Positions 1 to 7,988 of a DNA stretch of 33,337 nt are shown piece by piece. The notes under the pieces are model-generated. The model was not told where the DNA came from. It did no database searches and saw only the letters and a program-made list of their open reading frames with translations. Each line of letters begins with the position of its first letter. Positions within the stretch are counted from its first letter, which is position 1. Source of the DNA: Gammaproteobacteria bacterium (GTDB lineage Bacteria; Pseudomonadota; Gammaproteobacteria; UBA1113); NCBI GenBank assembly GCA_009885935.1, contig VFJT01000090.1:1-33337 (forward strand), written 5' to 3'. The position numbers and the translations under genes were made by a program.

Positions 1-93
1 AATAGCGTTATGAGTACTCAAGATACCTCTACACAGTACACCAACTATTTTATACAAGGCCCTTATGCGCGCGTGCAACTGGATGTGGCATAG
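1..93 (+). CDS. 3' end of an unidentified gene (partial)
   Basis: The frame is open from the first base and ends at a TAG at 91-93, giving the last 30 residues of a protein (ending ARVQLDVA). The gene starts outside the window. There is no recognisable domain in this tail, so no function is given. It converges on rluC, with a perfect hairpin between the two genes. An open frame of this length could also occur by chance. Confidence 0.4.
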   Translation, partial: NSVMSTQDTSTQYTNYFIQGPYARVQLDVA

Positions 94-121
94 GTTTTAT
101 AAATAGCATTCGCTTAAGTTC

Positions 122-146
122 CTCGGGCGGTCATGAGCCGCCCGAG
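122..146. terminator. GC-rich hairpin between convergent genes
   Basis: A perfect 9-bp stem, CTCGGGCGG (122-130) with CCGCCCGAG (138-146), and a 7-nt loop lie between the end of the upstream gene and the rluC stop. Neither side has a clear T run, so this is a possible weak bidirectional terminator or a 3'-end stabilising hairpin. Confidence 0.4.
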
Positions 147-154
147 CGCTGTTG

Positions 155-1093
155 CTACACCCTCTCTAAAACAGCCGCCAGATCGGCATACAACGGTGCC
201 TCTACGCTGAGCTTAAGCTCAGTTTTAGGGTGGATGAAAGATAAACGAAAAGCATGTAAAAATAAACGACATTTTTCAGTGGCAGGCAAATTTTGGTCTA
301 ACTGGCGTTGCCCGTATTTAGTATCGCCCACTATAGGGTGACCTTTATAACTTAAATGAACGCGCAATTGGTGCGTGCGCCCTGTCTTAGGCGTTAAACG
401 CAGTAAAGAGTGGTTGGCATAACATTTTTCGATGTTCACCCGTGTTAAAGCTTCTTTACCGTCTGGATGTACCTGCACTTTGCGCGCACCAGACGCTAAA
501 GTATGCTTAAGTAAGGGCGCGTCAATGGTATGTTCGTTTTTTGGCCAGCGGCCATGCACTAGCGCGAGATAGGTCTTTTGACAGGCGCCTTCTTGTAATA
601 AGACGTGTAAGGCCTTTAAAGTATCCCTTTTTTTGGCAATCATCAAACAACCGGAGGTGTATTTGTCTAAACGATGAACTAACTCTAAGAAGGGGGCATC
701 CGGGAAGGATTGGCGGAACACGTCAATGATGCCGAAACTGCTTTCTGTGCCGCCGTGCACAGGTAAACCGGGGGGTTTATTCAGGATAATCAAATCATCG
801 TCTTCGTAGAGGATGCCGGCAAGAATGCGATCCTTTAGATTTTGCGGTAATATGACTTTTTCTGTACTACTTTGGTACAGGGGCGGCAGGCGAACTTGAT
901 CGTCTATCATTACTTTATCGCTGGCTTTGGCGCGCTTTTTATTAATGCGCACTTCCCCCGTGCGTAGCATACGGTAAATACGGCTTTTAGGGATATTTTT
1001 CAATGTCTTGAATAGAAAGTTATCGATTCGCTGCCCGTCGCTATGGGCGGTGACGCTGATGATAGAGGCTTTCTGATACAGTTCTACGCTCAT
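155..1093 (-). CDS. rluC: 23S rRNA pseudouridine synthase RluC
   Basis: RluA-family pseudouridine synthase. RluC makes three pseudouridines (955, 2504 and 2580 in E. coli numbering) in 23S rRNA around the peptidyl transferase centre. An N-terminal S4 RNA-binding domain spans about residues 20-70 (QRIDNFL, GEVRINKKR). The catalytic domain follows, with the family motif HRLDKYTSG holding the catalytic aspartate at D143, close to D144 of E. coli RluC. The KTGRTHQLRVHL segment near residue 240 is also typical. The length of 312 residues is normal. The gene is divergent from rne, as in E. coli, and this synteny favours RluC over RluA or RluD. Confidence 0.93.
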   Translation of the reverse strand: MSVELYQKASIISVTAHSDGQRIDNFLFKTLKNIPKSRIYRMLRTGEVRINKKRAKASDKVMIDDQVRLPPLYQSSTEKVILPQNLKDRILAGILYEDDDLIILNKPPGLPVHGGTESSFGIIDVFRQSFPDAPFLELVHRLDKYTSGCLMIAKKRDTLKALHVLLQEGACQKTYLALVHGRWPKNEHTIDAPLLKHTLASGARKVQVHPDGKEALTRVNIEKCYANHSLLRLTPKTGRTHQLRVHLSYKGHPIVGDTKYGQRQLDQNLPATEKCRLFLHAFRLSFIHPKTELKLSVEAPLYADLAAVLERV

Positions 1094-1109
1094 AATAAGG
1101 TGCTCTCAT

Positions 1110-1138
1110 TTGATATAAAAGGTTTTTTTTGATATACT
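1110..1138 (+). promoter_or_regulatory. Predicted sigma-70 promoter of rne
   Basis: TTGATA (1110-1115), a 17-nt spacer and TATACT (1133-1138) form a near-consensus sigma-70 promoter just upstream of the rluC start. Transcription would start near 1145, giving rne an untranslated leader of about 380 nt. E. coli rne also has a long leader (about 360 nt). Confidence 0.6.
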
Positions 1139-1144
1139 CCTTTG

Positions 1145-1523
1145 TGTCGCCTGTACCGATGATATCCAGGCGAGTTTCATCAAAAAGTAGTGCAATAATA
1201 GAGCATTTTACTGCTGGAGCACTTTGAGGTGAGATGCTAACAGATTTGTAGCCATTTGGTAACTGCTTATGAGCCTAAAAGCAGAATAAGGGCTAATAAT
1301 GGTGACCAGTCGACACTATAAAATACGACTGGTTAAGAATTAAATAACACGTTTTGATCCGCCAGACAAAGTTGGGTAAGAGGTAAGCGTGTGTTGTTAT
1401 AGAAGAATACCGTGCTAGACGTCAATAATGATTGCGCCGAATACTCATCCATAAAGATATTTCCTCTGTACTATACACCGCGCCCCTGCTTTTTTTGCCG
1501 GTCGTAATGTACTGGAGAGTAGT
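1145..1523 (+). promoter_or_regulatory. Long structured 5' leader of rne
   Basis: This gene-free stretch holds at least three perfect hairpins: TCGCCTG/CAGGCGA (1147-1153 with 1167-1173), CTGCTT/AAGCAG (1263-1268 with 1279-1284) and ACCAGTCG/CGACTGGT (1305-1312 with 1326-1333). In E. coli the rne leader is a cis element through which RNase E cleaves and limits its own mRNA. The same role here is inferred from position, length and structure only. No coding frame in it looks real. Confidence 0.5.
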
Positions 1524-3464
1524 ATGATTGAAAAAGATATAACTGAAAAGAAACAGATCAGCCGTTTATTGATCAACGGCACCCACAGCGAAGAATTGCG
1601 TTTAGCCATACTCGATGGCTATCGTTTAGAAAATATCTATATTGAACAACTGGGGCAACAGAAAAAAGGCAACATCTACAAAGGTGTGGTCACACGAGTT
1701 GAACCTAGTTTGCAAGCGGCCTTTGTTGAGTTCGGTGCTGAACGACAAGGCTTTTTACCGCTCAAAGAAATCAGTGAACTTTATTTTAATAAAGTGGTGG
1801 ATAACCCACGTCAAGTGAATATAGGCGAGGTGCTCAAAGAAGGGCAAGAATTAATCGTTCAAGTTGAAAAAGTGGAACGCGGCAATAAAGGTGCGGCTTT
1901 AACTACCTTGGTTAAGATCGCCGGTTCTTATTTGGTACTAATGGTCAACAGCTCGCGTTCCGGCGGTATTTCACGACAAATCGATGGCGATGAGCGCGAC
2001 AGCTTAAAAGAAATTTTAAACCAATTGCCATTGCCAGAAGGAATGGGGATTATTATTCGTACGGCGGGTGTGGGTAAAAGCTACGAAGAATTGGCCTGGG
2101 ACTTAGACATTCTATTGCGTTTATGGCAATCGATTCAGGATGTTAGTAAACAAGCGCCCGCACCGGCACTCATTCATCAAGAAAGCGACTTTGTAGTGCG
2201 TGCTTTACGCGATTTCCTACAAGTCGATACCGATGAAATCATCTTAGATGTGCCAGAACTCTATCAACGCGCCAAAGAACATCTGGAAAAAATAAGGCCG
2301 GAATTAGTTGAGAAACTTAAATTATATGAAAACGCAATGCCCTTGTTTGATCACTATAAAGTGGAAGAACAAGTTGAGACAGCGTTCCAATCCTCCGTGC
2401 GCTTGCCATCGGGTGGATCCATAGTCATACAGCCTACAGAAGCCTTGGTCAGTATCGATGTGAATTCCGCTAAAGACACTAAAGGCGGACACATAGAACA
2501 AACAGCCCTAAATAGCAATCGCGAAGCGGCGGTTGAAATTGCGCGACAATTGCGTTTACGCGATTTAGGCGGTTTAGTGGTGGTGGATTTCATCGACATG
2601 GTGTCATCAGAAAATCAAAAAGACGTCGTTAATGTTTTTCAAAACGCTATCAAGAGCGATCGTGCGCGGGTGCAATTCGGCCGTATTTCTAAGTTTGGCT
2701 TAATGGAAATTTCTAGACAACGCTTGCGTCCTTCATTAGCCGAAGCCAATCAAGGGATGTGCCCACGGTGCAATGGACAGGGCACCATTCGACAAGTCGA
2801 ATCCTTAGCCTTGTCTATTATTCGTCAAATGCGTCAAGAGTCCTTAAATGGTGCGGTGCGCGAAATTATTGCTTTTGTACCTGTGGATGTGGCGACATTA
2901 TTAATGAATGAAAAACGAGCGATGATTGCCGATTTAGAGTTAAAGCAACAAGTTCGTATCATCGTTATTCCACATCGTTATTTAGAAACGCCGCATTACC
3001 GTCTTGAAAAAGGGTATAGATCTGCCGCACGTGGGACAGAAGAAGTTAAAAGCAGTTACATGCATCAATATGAATTAAGCGGTGAATTACAATCGTTAAA
3101 AGATATCAGCATGCACCATGGTGCTGAGATTGAAACACCGCTGATCGTGCACAGCTTACCCGAAAGCCCTAAACCACAAGGACGTAGAGAACCCAGCTGG
3201 TTAAAGCGTTTGTGGAGTAAATTGCTTGCGCGTACGCCTTCTGAGGCAAAAGCTAAAACAGCATCTAAAGAGGCTGCACAACCTGAAAGTCGTCCGCAAT
3301 ATTCGGGCCATAGGCATAGAAGCAACAACAGTGGGGGCAGTGGCCAAGGCCAACCGCGCCGTAAATACAATCGTCAGCGTAGTCACAATCGACCCCGTAC
3401 ACCGGGCGCTACAGGCGGTGGACAGCGTCCTACGACAACGCCGCGCGATGGGGGTAGTCAGTAA
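1524..3464 (+). CDS. rne: Ribonuclease E (short form, RNase E/G family)
   Basis: Endoribonuclease that starts mRNA decay and processes rRNA and tRNA precursors. An N-terminal RNase H-like/S1 part (about residues 15-125) contains KGNIYKGVVTRVEPSLQAAFV. The DNase I-like catalytic core has both Mg2+-binding aspartates, D312 (SIDVNSAKDTKGG) and D355 (VVDFIDM), spaced exactly as D303 and D346 of E. coli. The zinc-link CPRC is at residues 413-416, like E. coli C404 and C407. The last ~120 residues are a basic, low-complexity Arg/Gly/Ser/Gln tail, far shorter than the ~500-residue degradosome scaffold of E. coli RNase E. The ATG follows GGAG at good spacing. RNase G is less likely because of the tail, the long leader and the rluC synteny. 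Confidence 0.92.
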   Translation: MIEKDITEKKQISRLLINGTHSEELRLAILDGYRLENIYIEQLGQQKKGNIYKGVVTRVEPSLQAAFVEFGAERQGFLPLKEISELYFNKVVDNPRQVNIGEVLKEGQELIVQVEKVERGNKGAALTTLVKIAGSYLVLMVNSSRSGGISRQIDGDERDSLKEILNQLPLPEGMGIIIRTAGVGKSYEELAWDLDILLRLWQSIQDVSKQAPAPALIHQESDFVVRALRDFLQVDTDEIILDVPELYQRAKEHLEKIRPELVEKLKLYENAMPLFDHYKVEEQVETAFQSSVRLPSGGSIVIQPTEALVSIDVNSAKDTKGGHIEQTALNSNREAAVEIARQLRLRDLGGLVVVDFIDMVSSENQKDVVNVFQNAIKSDRARVQFGRISKFGLMEISRQRLRPSLAEANQGMCPRCNGQGTIRQVESLALSIIRQMRQESLNGAVREIIAFVPVDVATLLMNEKRAMIADLELKQQVRIIVIPHRYLETPHYRLEKGYRSAARGTEEVKSSYMHQYELSGELQSLKDISMHHGAEIETPLIVHSLPESPKPQGRREPSWLKRLWSKLLARTPSEAKAKTASKEAAQPESRPQYSGHRHRSNNSGGSGQGQPRRKYNRQRSHNRPRTPGATGGGQRPTTTPRDGGSQ

Positions 3465-3494
3465 GTAGAATAGTTTAAGAAAACCGTTGCATTA

Positions 3495-3523
3495 TCGTAG
3501 GGGCAGGCCTCTGTGCCTGCCCT
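3495..3523 (+). repeat. Dispersed 29-bp palindromic repeat, copy A
   Basis: Palindromic unit starting TCGTAGG, with stem GGGCAGGC (3501-3508) and GCCTGCCC (3515-3522). It lies 31 bp after the rne stop. Six more copies of the family occur in this window, all between genes. Confidence 0.8.
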
Positions 3524-3558
3524 AATATGGACAAGCAAAAGGGTTCATTTGCATTCCA

Positions 3559-3668
3559 TTCCATCTTAGACGGTGCTATATTCCATAATAGACGAACATA
3601 CAATCCATAATGGACGAAGCCTTGTTCCATTTTGGACGAGGATGTATTCCAATTTTAGATAGTGGTCT
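3559..3668 (+). repeat. Five-unit 22-bp degenerate tandem array
   Basis: Units start at 3559, 3581, 3603, 3625 and 3647, exactly 22 bp apart. Each has a conserved first part of about 15 bp, close to TTCCATNNTNGACGA, and a variable 7-bp tail. The last unit overlaps the preserved part of the DUF4143 reading frame (IPILDSGLL). The array could be protein-binding iterons, or slippage copies of that coding segment that replaced the lost 5' part of the gene. Confidence 0.6.
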
Positions 3669-4044
3669 ATTGGCGAGCCTTAATCGAGTTACAATAGAAA
3701 GCGTTGAGTGGAATAAATCAGATTTTGGTGCGTTATTAGAAACCTGGGTGTATGGTGAATTATTAAAGACTATCTCCTTCACAGAAGAACCGTGGAATAT
3801 TTATTATTATCGCGACAAGGATAAAGTGGAAGTTGATTTTATTCTCGAGAATCATGTGCGTAAAGTTATTGGTATTGAAGTTAAAGCAAGCCACACGATA
3901 TTTAATCAGGATTTTCGAGGGTTAAGAAAACTAGCTGATTTAACGGATAAAAACTGGATAAGCGGCATAGTCCTATACAATGGAGATAAGTGTTTATCAT
4001 TTGGAGATAAACTCTGGGCAATTCCTTTTTCTATGCTGGACTGA
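3610..4044 (+). pseudogene. DUF4143 C-terminal remnant of an AAA-type ATPase
   Basis: The preserved 144 residues match the C-terminal DUF4143 domain of ~400-residue AAA/DUF4143 proteins: the IPILDSGLLA segment, the LLETWVYGELLK helix, the YYYRDKDKVEVDFIL nuclease-fold-like strand and the IGIEVKAS strand. The N-terminal P-loop ATPase domain is missing. In this frame a TAG at 3589-3591 lies just upstream, and the 22-bp array stands where upstream coding sequence should be. The apparent ATG lies inside the array and has no good ribosome-binding site. This is most likely a truncated, non-functional gene. Intact relatives are sporadic accessory ATPases of unclear role. Confidence 0.75.
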
Positions 4045-4115
4045 TTTATAGCAGTTATTATCAGGATTGGTGTCATTATCTGTGAATGCTGTAGAGATTG
4101 GTGTGATAGCTTAAG

Positions 4116-4144
4116 AAAAAAGGCGCTTAAAAGCGCCTTTTTAA
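4116..4144. terminator. Bidirectional intrinsic terminator
   Basis: Stem AGGCGCTT (4121-4128) with AAGCGCCT (4131-4138) is flanked by an A run on the left and a T run on the right, so it reads as a rho-independent terminator on both strands. It ends the rpsP-rimM-trmD-rplS operon on the minus strand. Confidence 0.85.
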
Positions 4145-4178
4145 ATTAGAACTAAGGATTATAAAATTGCCCTTAGAT

Positions 4179-4556
4179 TTACTCTTCAGCCGCTTTCTTT
4201 TTCTTCGGCAGTAATTTTTCTTTAATACGGGCTGCTTTTCCTGTTAAGCCACGCAGATAATATAATTTTGAACGGCGCACATCACCGCGACGTATGACTT
4301 CGATACTGGCCAAAGCAGGGCTATAGGTTAAGAAAACGCGTTCGACGCCTTCACCATGAGAAATTTTTCGGACGGTAAAGGCGGAATTTAAGCCGCGATT
4401 GCGTTTGGCAATGATGACGCCTTCAAAGGCTTGAACCCGTTCGTTGGTGCCTTCTTTCACTTTAACATTGACGATGACCGTATCGCCAGGATTAAATTCT
4501 GGAATCTTTTTGCCTTCCATTTGTTGCGCTTCGATCTGTTGAATTAATTTACTCAT
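4179..4556 (-). CDS. rplS: 50S ribosomal protein L19
   Basis: L19 sits at the 30S-50S interface. The 125-residue protein shows the family signature throughout: [41 protein letters not shown] and the [11 protein letters not shown] segment, followed by [26 protein letters not shown] Lys-rich C-terminal extension ([12 protein letters not shown]) makes it slightly longer than E. coli L19 (115). It is the last gene of its operon, 15 bp after trmD, and is followed by the strong terminator at 4116-4144. Confidence 0.97.
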   Translation of the reverse strand: MSKLIQQIEAQQMEGKKIPEFNPGDTVIVNVKVKEGTNERVQAFEGVIIAKRNRGLNSAFTVRKISHGEGVERVFLTYSPALASIEVIRRGDVRRSKLYYLRGLTGKAARIKEKLLPKKKKAAEE

Positions 4557-4571
4557 TATAATCTCCTGTAG

Positions 4572-5309
4572 TTACTCTTTAATTAGCTCAGCTAATATCT
4601 TCTTTTCCTCGGCGCTTAATTGCGCTGATTCTAATAAATCGGGTCGCCTCATTAGTGTACGCTGCAATGCCATGCGCTTACGCCAGCGGGCAATCGCTTG
4701 ATGATCCCCCGACAACAATACTTCAGGCACTCTAGCCCCTTCATCATTCTCCGGTCGCGTATAGTGTGGATATTCCAATAAGCCGCGACTAAATGAATCA
4801 TCACTGGCTGAGGTATCATCCCCTAAGGCCCCGGGCAACAATCTTACCATGGCATCGATCACCACCATGGCGGCAAACTCGCCACCACTTAACACATAAT
4901 CGCCTAGTGAGCATTCTTCATCGACTAGGCTCTCAATGAGCCGCTCATCTATGCCTTCATAACGACCACACAATAAAACCAAATTATGTGTGCTTAATTT
5001 CTCTTTTAAGCCCATTACCCCAGGTTGTTTTAACACCGCGCCTTGCGGGCTTAAATACACGACCCACAAAGGTTTATCGCGTTGCGCCTGAATATGGAGT
5101 ATGGCTTTACGCAAAGGTTTTGCCATCATCACCATACCTGGGCCACCGCCATAGGGTTTATCATCTACGGTGCGGTGTTTATCCTCGCTGTAATCGCGTA
5201 CATCCCAGCACGTGATTTTCAACAAACCGTTCTTTACAGCTCGGCCTAATACTCCATAATGCAGCGCTGCAAACATCTCGGGTATAACGCTGATAACGTC
5301 TATATTCAC
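4572..5309 (-). CDS. trmD: tRNA (guanine-N1)-methyltransferase TrmD
   Basis: SPOUT-family methyltransferase making m1G37 next to the anticodon, which prevents +1 frameshifting. Visible motifs are the N-terminal VISVIPEMF, DDKPYGGGPGMVM, the SAM-binding trefoil-knot segments LLCGRYEGIDERLI and YVLSGGEFAAMVVID, and the C-terminal EYPHYTRP. GTG at 5309 is chosen as start because it puts VISVIPEMF at the family's usual distance from the N-terminus and follows the rimM stop directly. A TTG at 5330 would extend the frame by seven residues into rimM without a ribosome-binding site. Third gene of the rpsP operon. Confidence 0.95.
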   Translation of the reverse strand: MNIDVISVIPEMFAALHYGVLGRAVKNGLLKITCWDVRDYSEDKHRTVDDKPYGGGPGMVMMAKPLRKAILHIQAQRDKPLWVVYLSPQGAVLKQPGVMGLKEKLSTHNLVLLCGRYEGIDERLIESLVDEECSLGDYVLSGGEFAAMVVIDAMVRLLPGALGDDTSASDDSFSRGLLEYPHYTRPENDEGARVPEVLLSGDHQAIARWRKRMALQRTLMRRPDLLESAQLSAEEKKILAELIKE

Positions 5310-5311
5310 TT

Positions 5312-5827
5312 TTAAAAATCCGCATCCCAATCAACGGTTATTTGTTGTTTGGTCTTATCGACCGCTTTTAAAAAGCGGTCTTTAATCAACGGAATTAAAT
5401 ATTCTTTTTCACCCGTAATCACTAATAATTCATGGGCACCGCTATCGAGAAAGCCCATCACTACACCGAGCGTAACCCCTTCTACGTTAATGGCGCTAAA
5501 GCCCACTATATCGTTTATATAAAATTCATCCTCTGCCAACGGCGGAAAATCGCTGCGGGCAATGGCTATATCGAGACTTACCAAAAAGCGCACGGCTTCG
5601 GGGCTATCATAACCCGTTAAATGGACTATCCAGCCCTTACCATGTTTGGCAAGGCCATCATGCTTGATTAATGACCAACTATCACGTTCAGATATATACC
5701 AATCGGCATAAGTCAGTAAATTTTCTTCTGGCTTGGTAAAGGATTGTACCTTAATCCAACCCTTGACCCCAAAAGGCGAACCAAAGCGTCCAATGACTAT
5801 TTTTTGCTCTATATCCGCTTTGTTCAT
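5312..5827 (-). CDS. rimM: Ribosome maturation factor RimM
   Basis: RimM binds S19 and helps mature the 3' head domain of the 30S subunit. The N-terminal beta-barrel domain carries VIGRFGSPFGVKGWIKVQSFT, and the C-terminal PRC-barrel has DEFYINDIVGF, a VMGFLDSGAHELLVI segment and the EYLIPLIKDRFLK strand. The length of 171 residues is normal. It is the second gene of rpsP-rimM-trmD-rplS, 8 bp after rpsP and almost touching trmD. Confidence 0.95.
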   Translation of the reverse strand: MNKADIEQKIVIGRFGSPFGVKGWIKVQSFTKPEENLLTYADWYISERDSWSLIKHDGLAKHGKGWIVHLTGYDSPEAVRFLVSLDIAIARSDFPPLAEDEFYINDIVGFSAINVEGVTLGVVMGFLDSGAHELLVITGEKEYLIPLIKDRFLKAVDKTKQQITVDWDADF

Positions 5828-5835
5828 AGTCTTTA

Positions 5836-6114
5836 TTACGCAGCAACAGCAGCCTTAATGACTTGGTTAAGGTTTTTAGCATATTCTTTAACCAGTGATT
5901 TGACGCGATCGCTCATTTGTGCGCCAGTGGCCAACCATTGTTCCAAAATAGCCGTATCCATACGTAAACGAACTTCCTGTCCTTTGGCCATTGGGTTAAA
6001 AATGCCCACTCTTTTGATGAGGCGACCATCTCGCGGACAACGGCTGTCAGCGACAACGATATGATAAAAAGGACGCTTTTTAGCGCCACCTCGGGATAAA
6101 CGGATAACAACCAT
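5836..6114 (-). CDS. rpsP: 30S ribosomal protein S16
   Basis: S16 is an early-binding 30S assembly protein. The start is the ATG at 6114, which gives [21 protein letters not shown], the classical S16 N-terminus, behind an AGAGG ribosome-binding site. The longer open frame to 6159 adds 15 unrelated residues. The signatures [19 protein letters not shown] and the basic C-terminal half are present; 92 residues. It is the first gene of the operon. There is no ffh upstream, unlike E. coli. Instead the stop of the nuclease-like gene lies only 41 bp away, so the operon promoter must lie in that gap or inside that gene. Confidence 0.95.
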   Translation of the reverse strand: MVVIRLSRGGAKKRPFYHIVVADSRCPRDGRLIKRVGIFNPMAKGQEVRLRMDTAILEQWLATGAQMSDRVKSLVKEYAKNLNQVIKAAVAA

Positions 6115-6144
6115 ACTGTTAGAACCTCTATAATGTAAAATAGG

Positions 6145-6167
6145 GGACCATTCTATCAAAATGGTCC
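6145..6167 (-). terminator. Hairpin at the end of the nuclease-like gene
   Basis: Perfect 8-bp stem GGACCATT (6145-6152) with AATGGTCC (6160-6167), 7-nt loop. The loop spans the stop codon of the minus-strand gene at 6156. On that strand CCTATTTTACATT follows, so it could be a weak terminator separating that gene from rpsP. Confidence 0.4.
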
Positions 6168-7556
6168 TGAAGATGGAAGGGGGGTAAGTCCTTTAGGAGC
6201 AGGATTCTCTGTTTTGCCTGCAGAAGGGAAAAATGAACTTATTAGCTTGTTGGGAGGGCAATTTCCCGTTTTTTTTCGTTTCAAAGCAGGGGGGCCATTG
6301 GGGGAGGCGTTTTCTTTGCCATTTCCCTGTTCCACCTTTCTTTTTTTAGAGAGGTCTTCTTCTTTTGATTCTGGAGGGAAATAAACATAAATTGGTTTTT
6401 CTTGTGGTTTTGGTTTAGCGATAAGAAGCGGTGGCCATAATGGACAAACTTCTTGAGAAACAGGGTTTTCTGCTGTTTCACCTAAGGACGTTTTATAAGC
6501 CGTATAAGCCCGTACAACCAAATCAGTAATTATCTTGCCCAATTCTACTGTGGGTCGTTCGATACTATCGGCGTTTATGGGAGGGGAGAAAAATATAAAG
6601 CCATCATCTGTTTTATAGCAAAGCCTTATTTCTTTTGCATGATGTGTAAAGCCGCAGCCATTTTCTTTGGATTTTAAGGTGCATACAATGCGCACGTCCA
6701 TATATTCACACAACTTTTCTGTCAGCAAATTTTTAGCGGCGTGATCGTATAGGGTCATAATTGTATTAGCAGCCCAACTTCCAATAACGATATTGTTCCG
6801 GATAAAGTCTCCTCCGAAGCTATGCGCCAACAAATGGAGAAATTCATAGCGTGTGTCCCCATCATTCGTTTTTGCATGATAAGCGAAAGCTTGTGCCGGT
6901 ACCTTACCAAATTCTTTTGCAGGCTGGGTGCGAGACTTTTTTTCAGCGGCCTCTACATCCTGTAGCGTAACGCGCCGCTCATAGAATTTAACAGATTCCT
7001 TTACCGATGGAATTTGATTAACCTTAAGACTCATTTTTGGAGATAAAATTGTTTTTTTAGCGATTGCATCTGAGTCGGTTTTTTCAGGAGGGTATACTTC
7101 AGAGGTAATAGCCTCAGATGCTGTTATAAAAGAAGAGCGTAAACTTTTTCTAATATCCTTGTTAATAACAGGCAGTGTATCTGTAGAATATTTAGCGCGG
7201 TGACAGGGTGATGCTTTTTGGCTTAATGTTCTGATGGTTATTGGAGATGTGGTAGCAGTCGTTCCCAGCATTAGAATAGGCGATGGTTTCGCTTTTTCTT
7301 CAGGGATGTGGACATCATTATGTTTCAGAGACAGCCCTAAACCCAGCGCATTAGATTTTCTTTCGGAATGTGGTGAGGCAAAGGACGGTACTATAAAGCG
7401 TTCCGTAAGCGATTTTCGCCCATACAAAGTTTCGCTTTGATATAGCGTAGGGATTTTCTTTTTCTTCCGAGCGCTCTTTTTAGGAGGGCCCAGAATAGCT
7501 TGTTTTTTCCCTTCTGTTGCTTCATGCGTCCCTGCCTCATTATGAGAATGTGGCAT
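6156..7556 (-). CDS. Putative nuclease-like protein with C-terminal NLS, possible effector
   Basis: 466-residue protein not recognised as a named family. A basic N-terminus (KKSARKKKK, ~26-34) precedes ~200 low-complexity residues. Residues ~235-300 resemble the DNA/RNA non-specific endonuclease (His-Asn, beta-beta-alpha-metal) pattern: [11 protein letters not shown] with H241 and H245, then [11 protein letters not shown] ending at N264. Near the C-terminus are two basic clusters, KKRKVE (404-409, like the core of the SV40 nuclear signal) and LKRKK (425-429), then NKLISSFF (436-443), which resembles a PCNA-binding box with N in place of Q, and a Pro-rich tail. There is no signal peptide or membrane segment. 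AAGG precedes the ATG. A secreted, nucleus-targeted effector is inference; the nuclease call is moderate at best. Confidence 0.5.
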   Translation of the reverse strand: MPHSHNEAGTHEATEGKKQAILGPPKKSARKKKKIPTLYQSETLYGRKSLTERFIVPSFASPHSERKSNALGLGLSLKHNDVHIPEEKAKPSPILMLGTTATTSPITIRTLSQKASPCHRAKYSTDTLPVINKDIRKSLRSSFITASEAITSEVYPPEKTDSDAIAKKTILSPKMSLKVNQIPSVKESVKFYERRVTLQDVEAAEKKSRTQPAKEFGKVPAQAFAYHAKTNDGDTRYEFLHLLAHSFGGDFIRNNIVIGSWAANTIMTLYDHAAKNLLTEKLCEYMDVRIVCTLKSKENGCGFTHHAKEIRLCYKTDDGFIFFSPPINADSIERPTVELGKIITDLVVRAYTAYKTSLGETAENPVSQEVCPLWPPLLIAKPKPQEKPIYVYFPPESKEEDLSKKRKVEQGNGKENASPNGPPALKRKKTGNCPPNKLISSFFPSAGKTENPAPKGLTPLPSSGPF

Positions 7557-7753
7557 AGTTTACCTTCGTTCTTTTTTCTATTTATGTGGGGTGCCTACGG
7601 GCTTTAACAGCAAAACTAAAGTTTGCTTTTAGAAAGGGTAAATTAGCGCAGCACCACACCTACCGTTCAGCAGGTATAATACTGTATTTAATGACCTTTA
7701 TCAATCGGCCGGTCTTTATTTTGATGAAAAACGTCTGTTTTTAGACCGTAATG

Positions 7754-7836
7754 CCACAGCCAAGGCCATGATTTGCGCTTTTTTAACCTGTTTTGAGTTG
7801 AGCTTTGTCTTTCTAAAGTAAAATCAGCTTTCCCTT
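7754..7836 (-). pseudogene. Duplicated fragment of the parB 3' end
   Basis: This stretch matches the last part of the intact parB (9336-9420 in the same orientation): CCACAGCCAAGGCCATG is identical, and the next ~65 bp are about four-fifths identical by eye. Weaker similarity may run to about 7890. A one-base deletion in the T run near 7780 breaks the frame. It would encode a shifted version of the ParB C-terminus (LKK...MALAV). It lies in the 432-bp gap 7557-7988, which otherwise shows only AT-rich sequence and the upstream region of the gene at 7989. Confidence 0.75.
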
Positions 7837-7988
7837 GAATGAATTGAAGGGGATTGTGACGTGATGCTGATCTCACGGCTAAAGTTCTGCACCTATAGTT
7901 TTAAGCACGGGGTATATACATAAGCCATTGATTATGCTACATTATTCCGGATGTCGAATAATAGCATTACTTAATTAAGGATGAAAAA

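Noticed and set aside
3065..3370. 101-codon minus-strand frame in the rne tail
   Set aside because: It is antisense to the low-complexity Arg/Gly tail; its Leu/Pro-rich sequence is what that complement must give.
3559..3668. CRISPR array
   Set aside because: Spacing of 22 bp with 7-bp variable parts is far too short for repeat-spacer units, and no cas gene is present.
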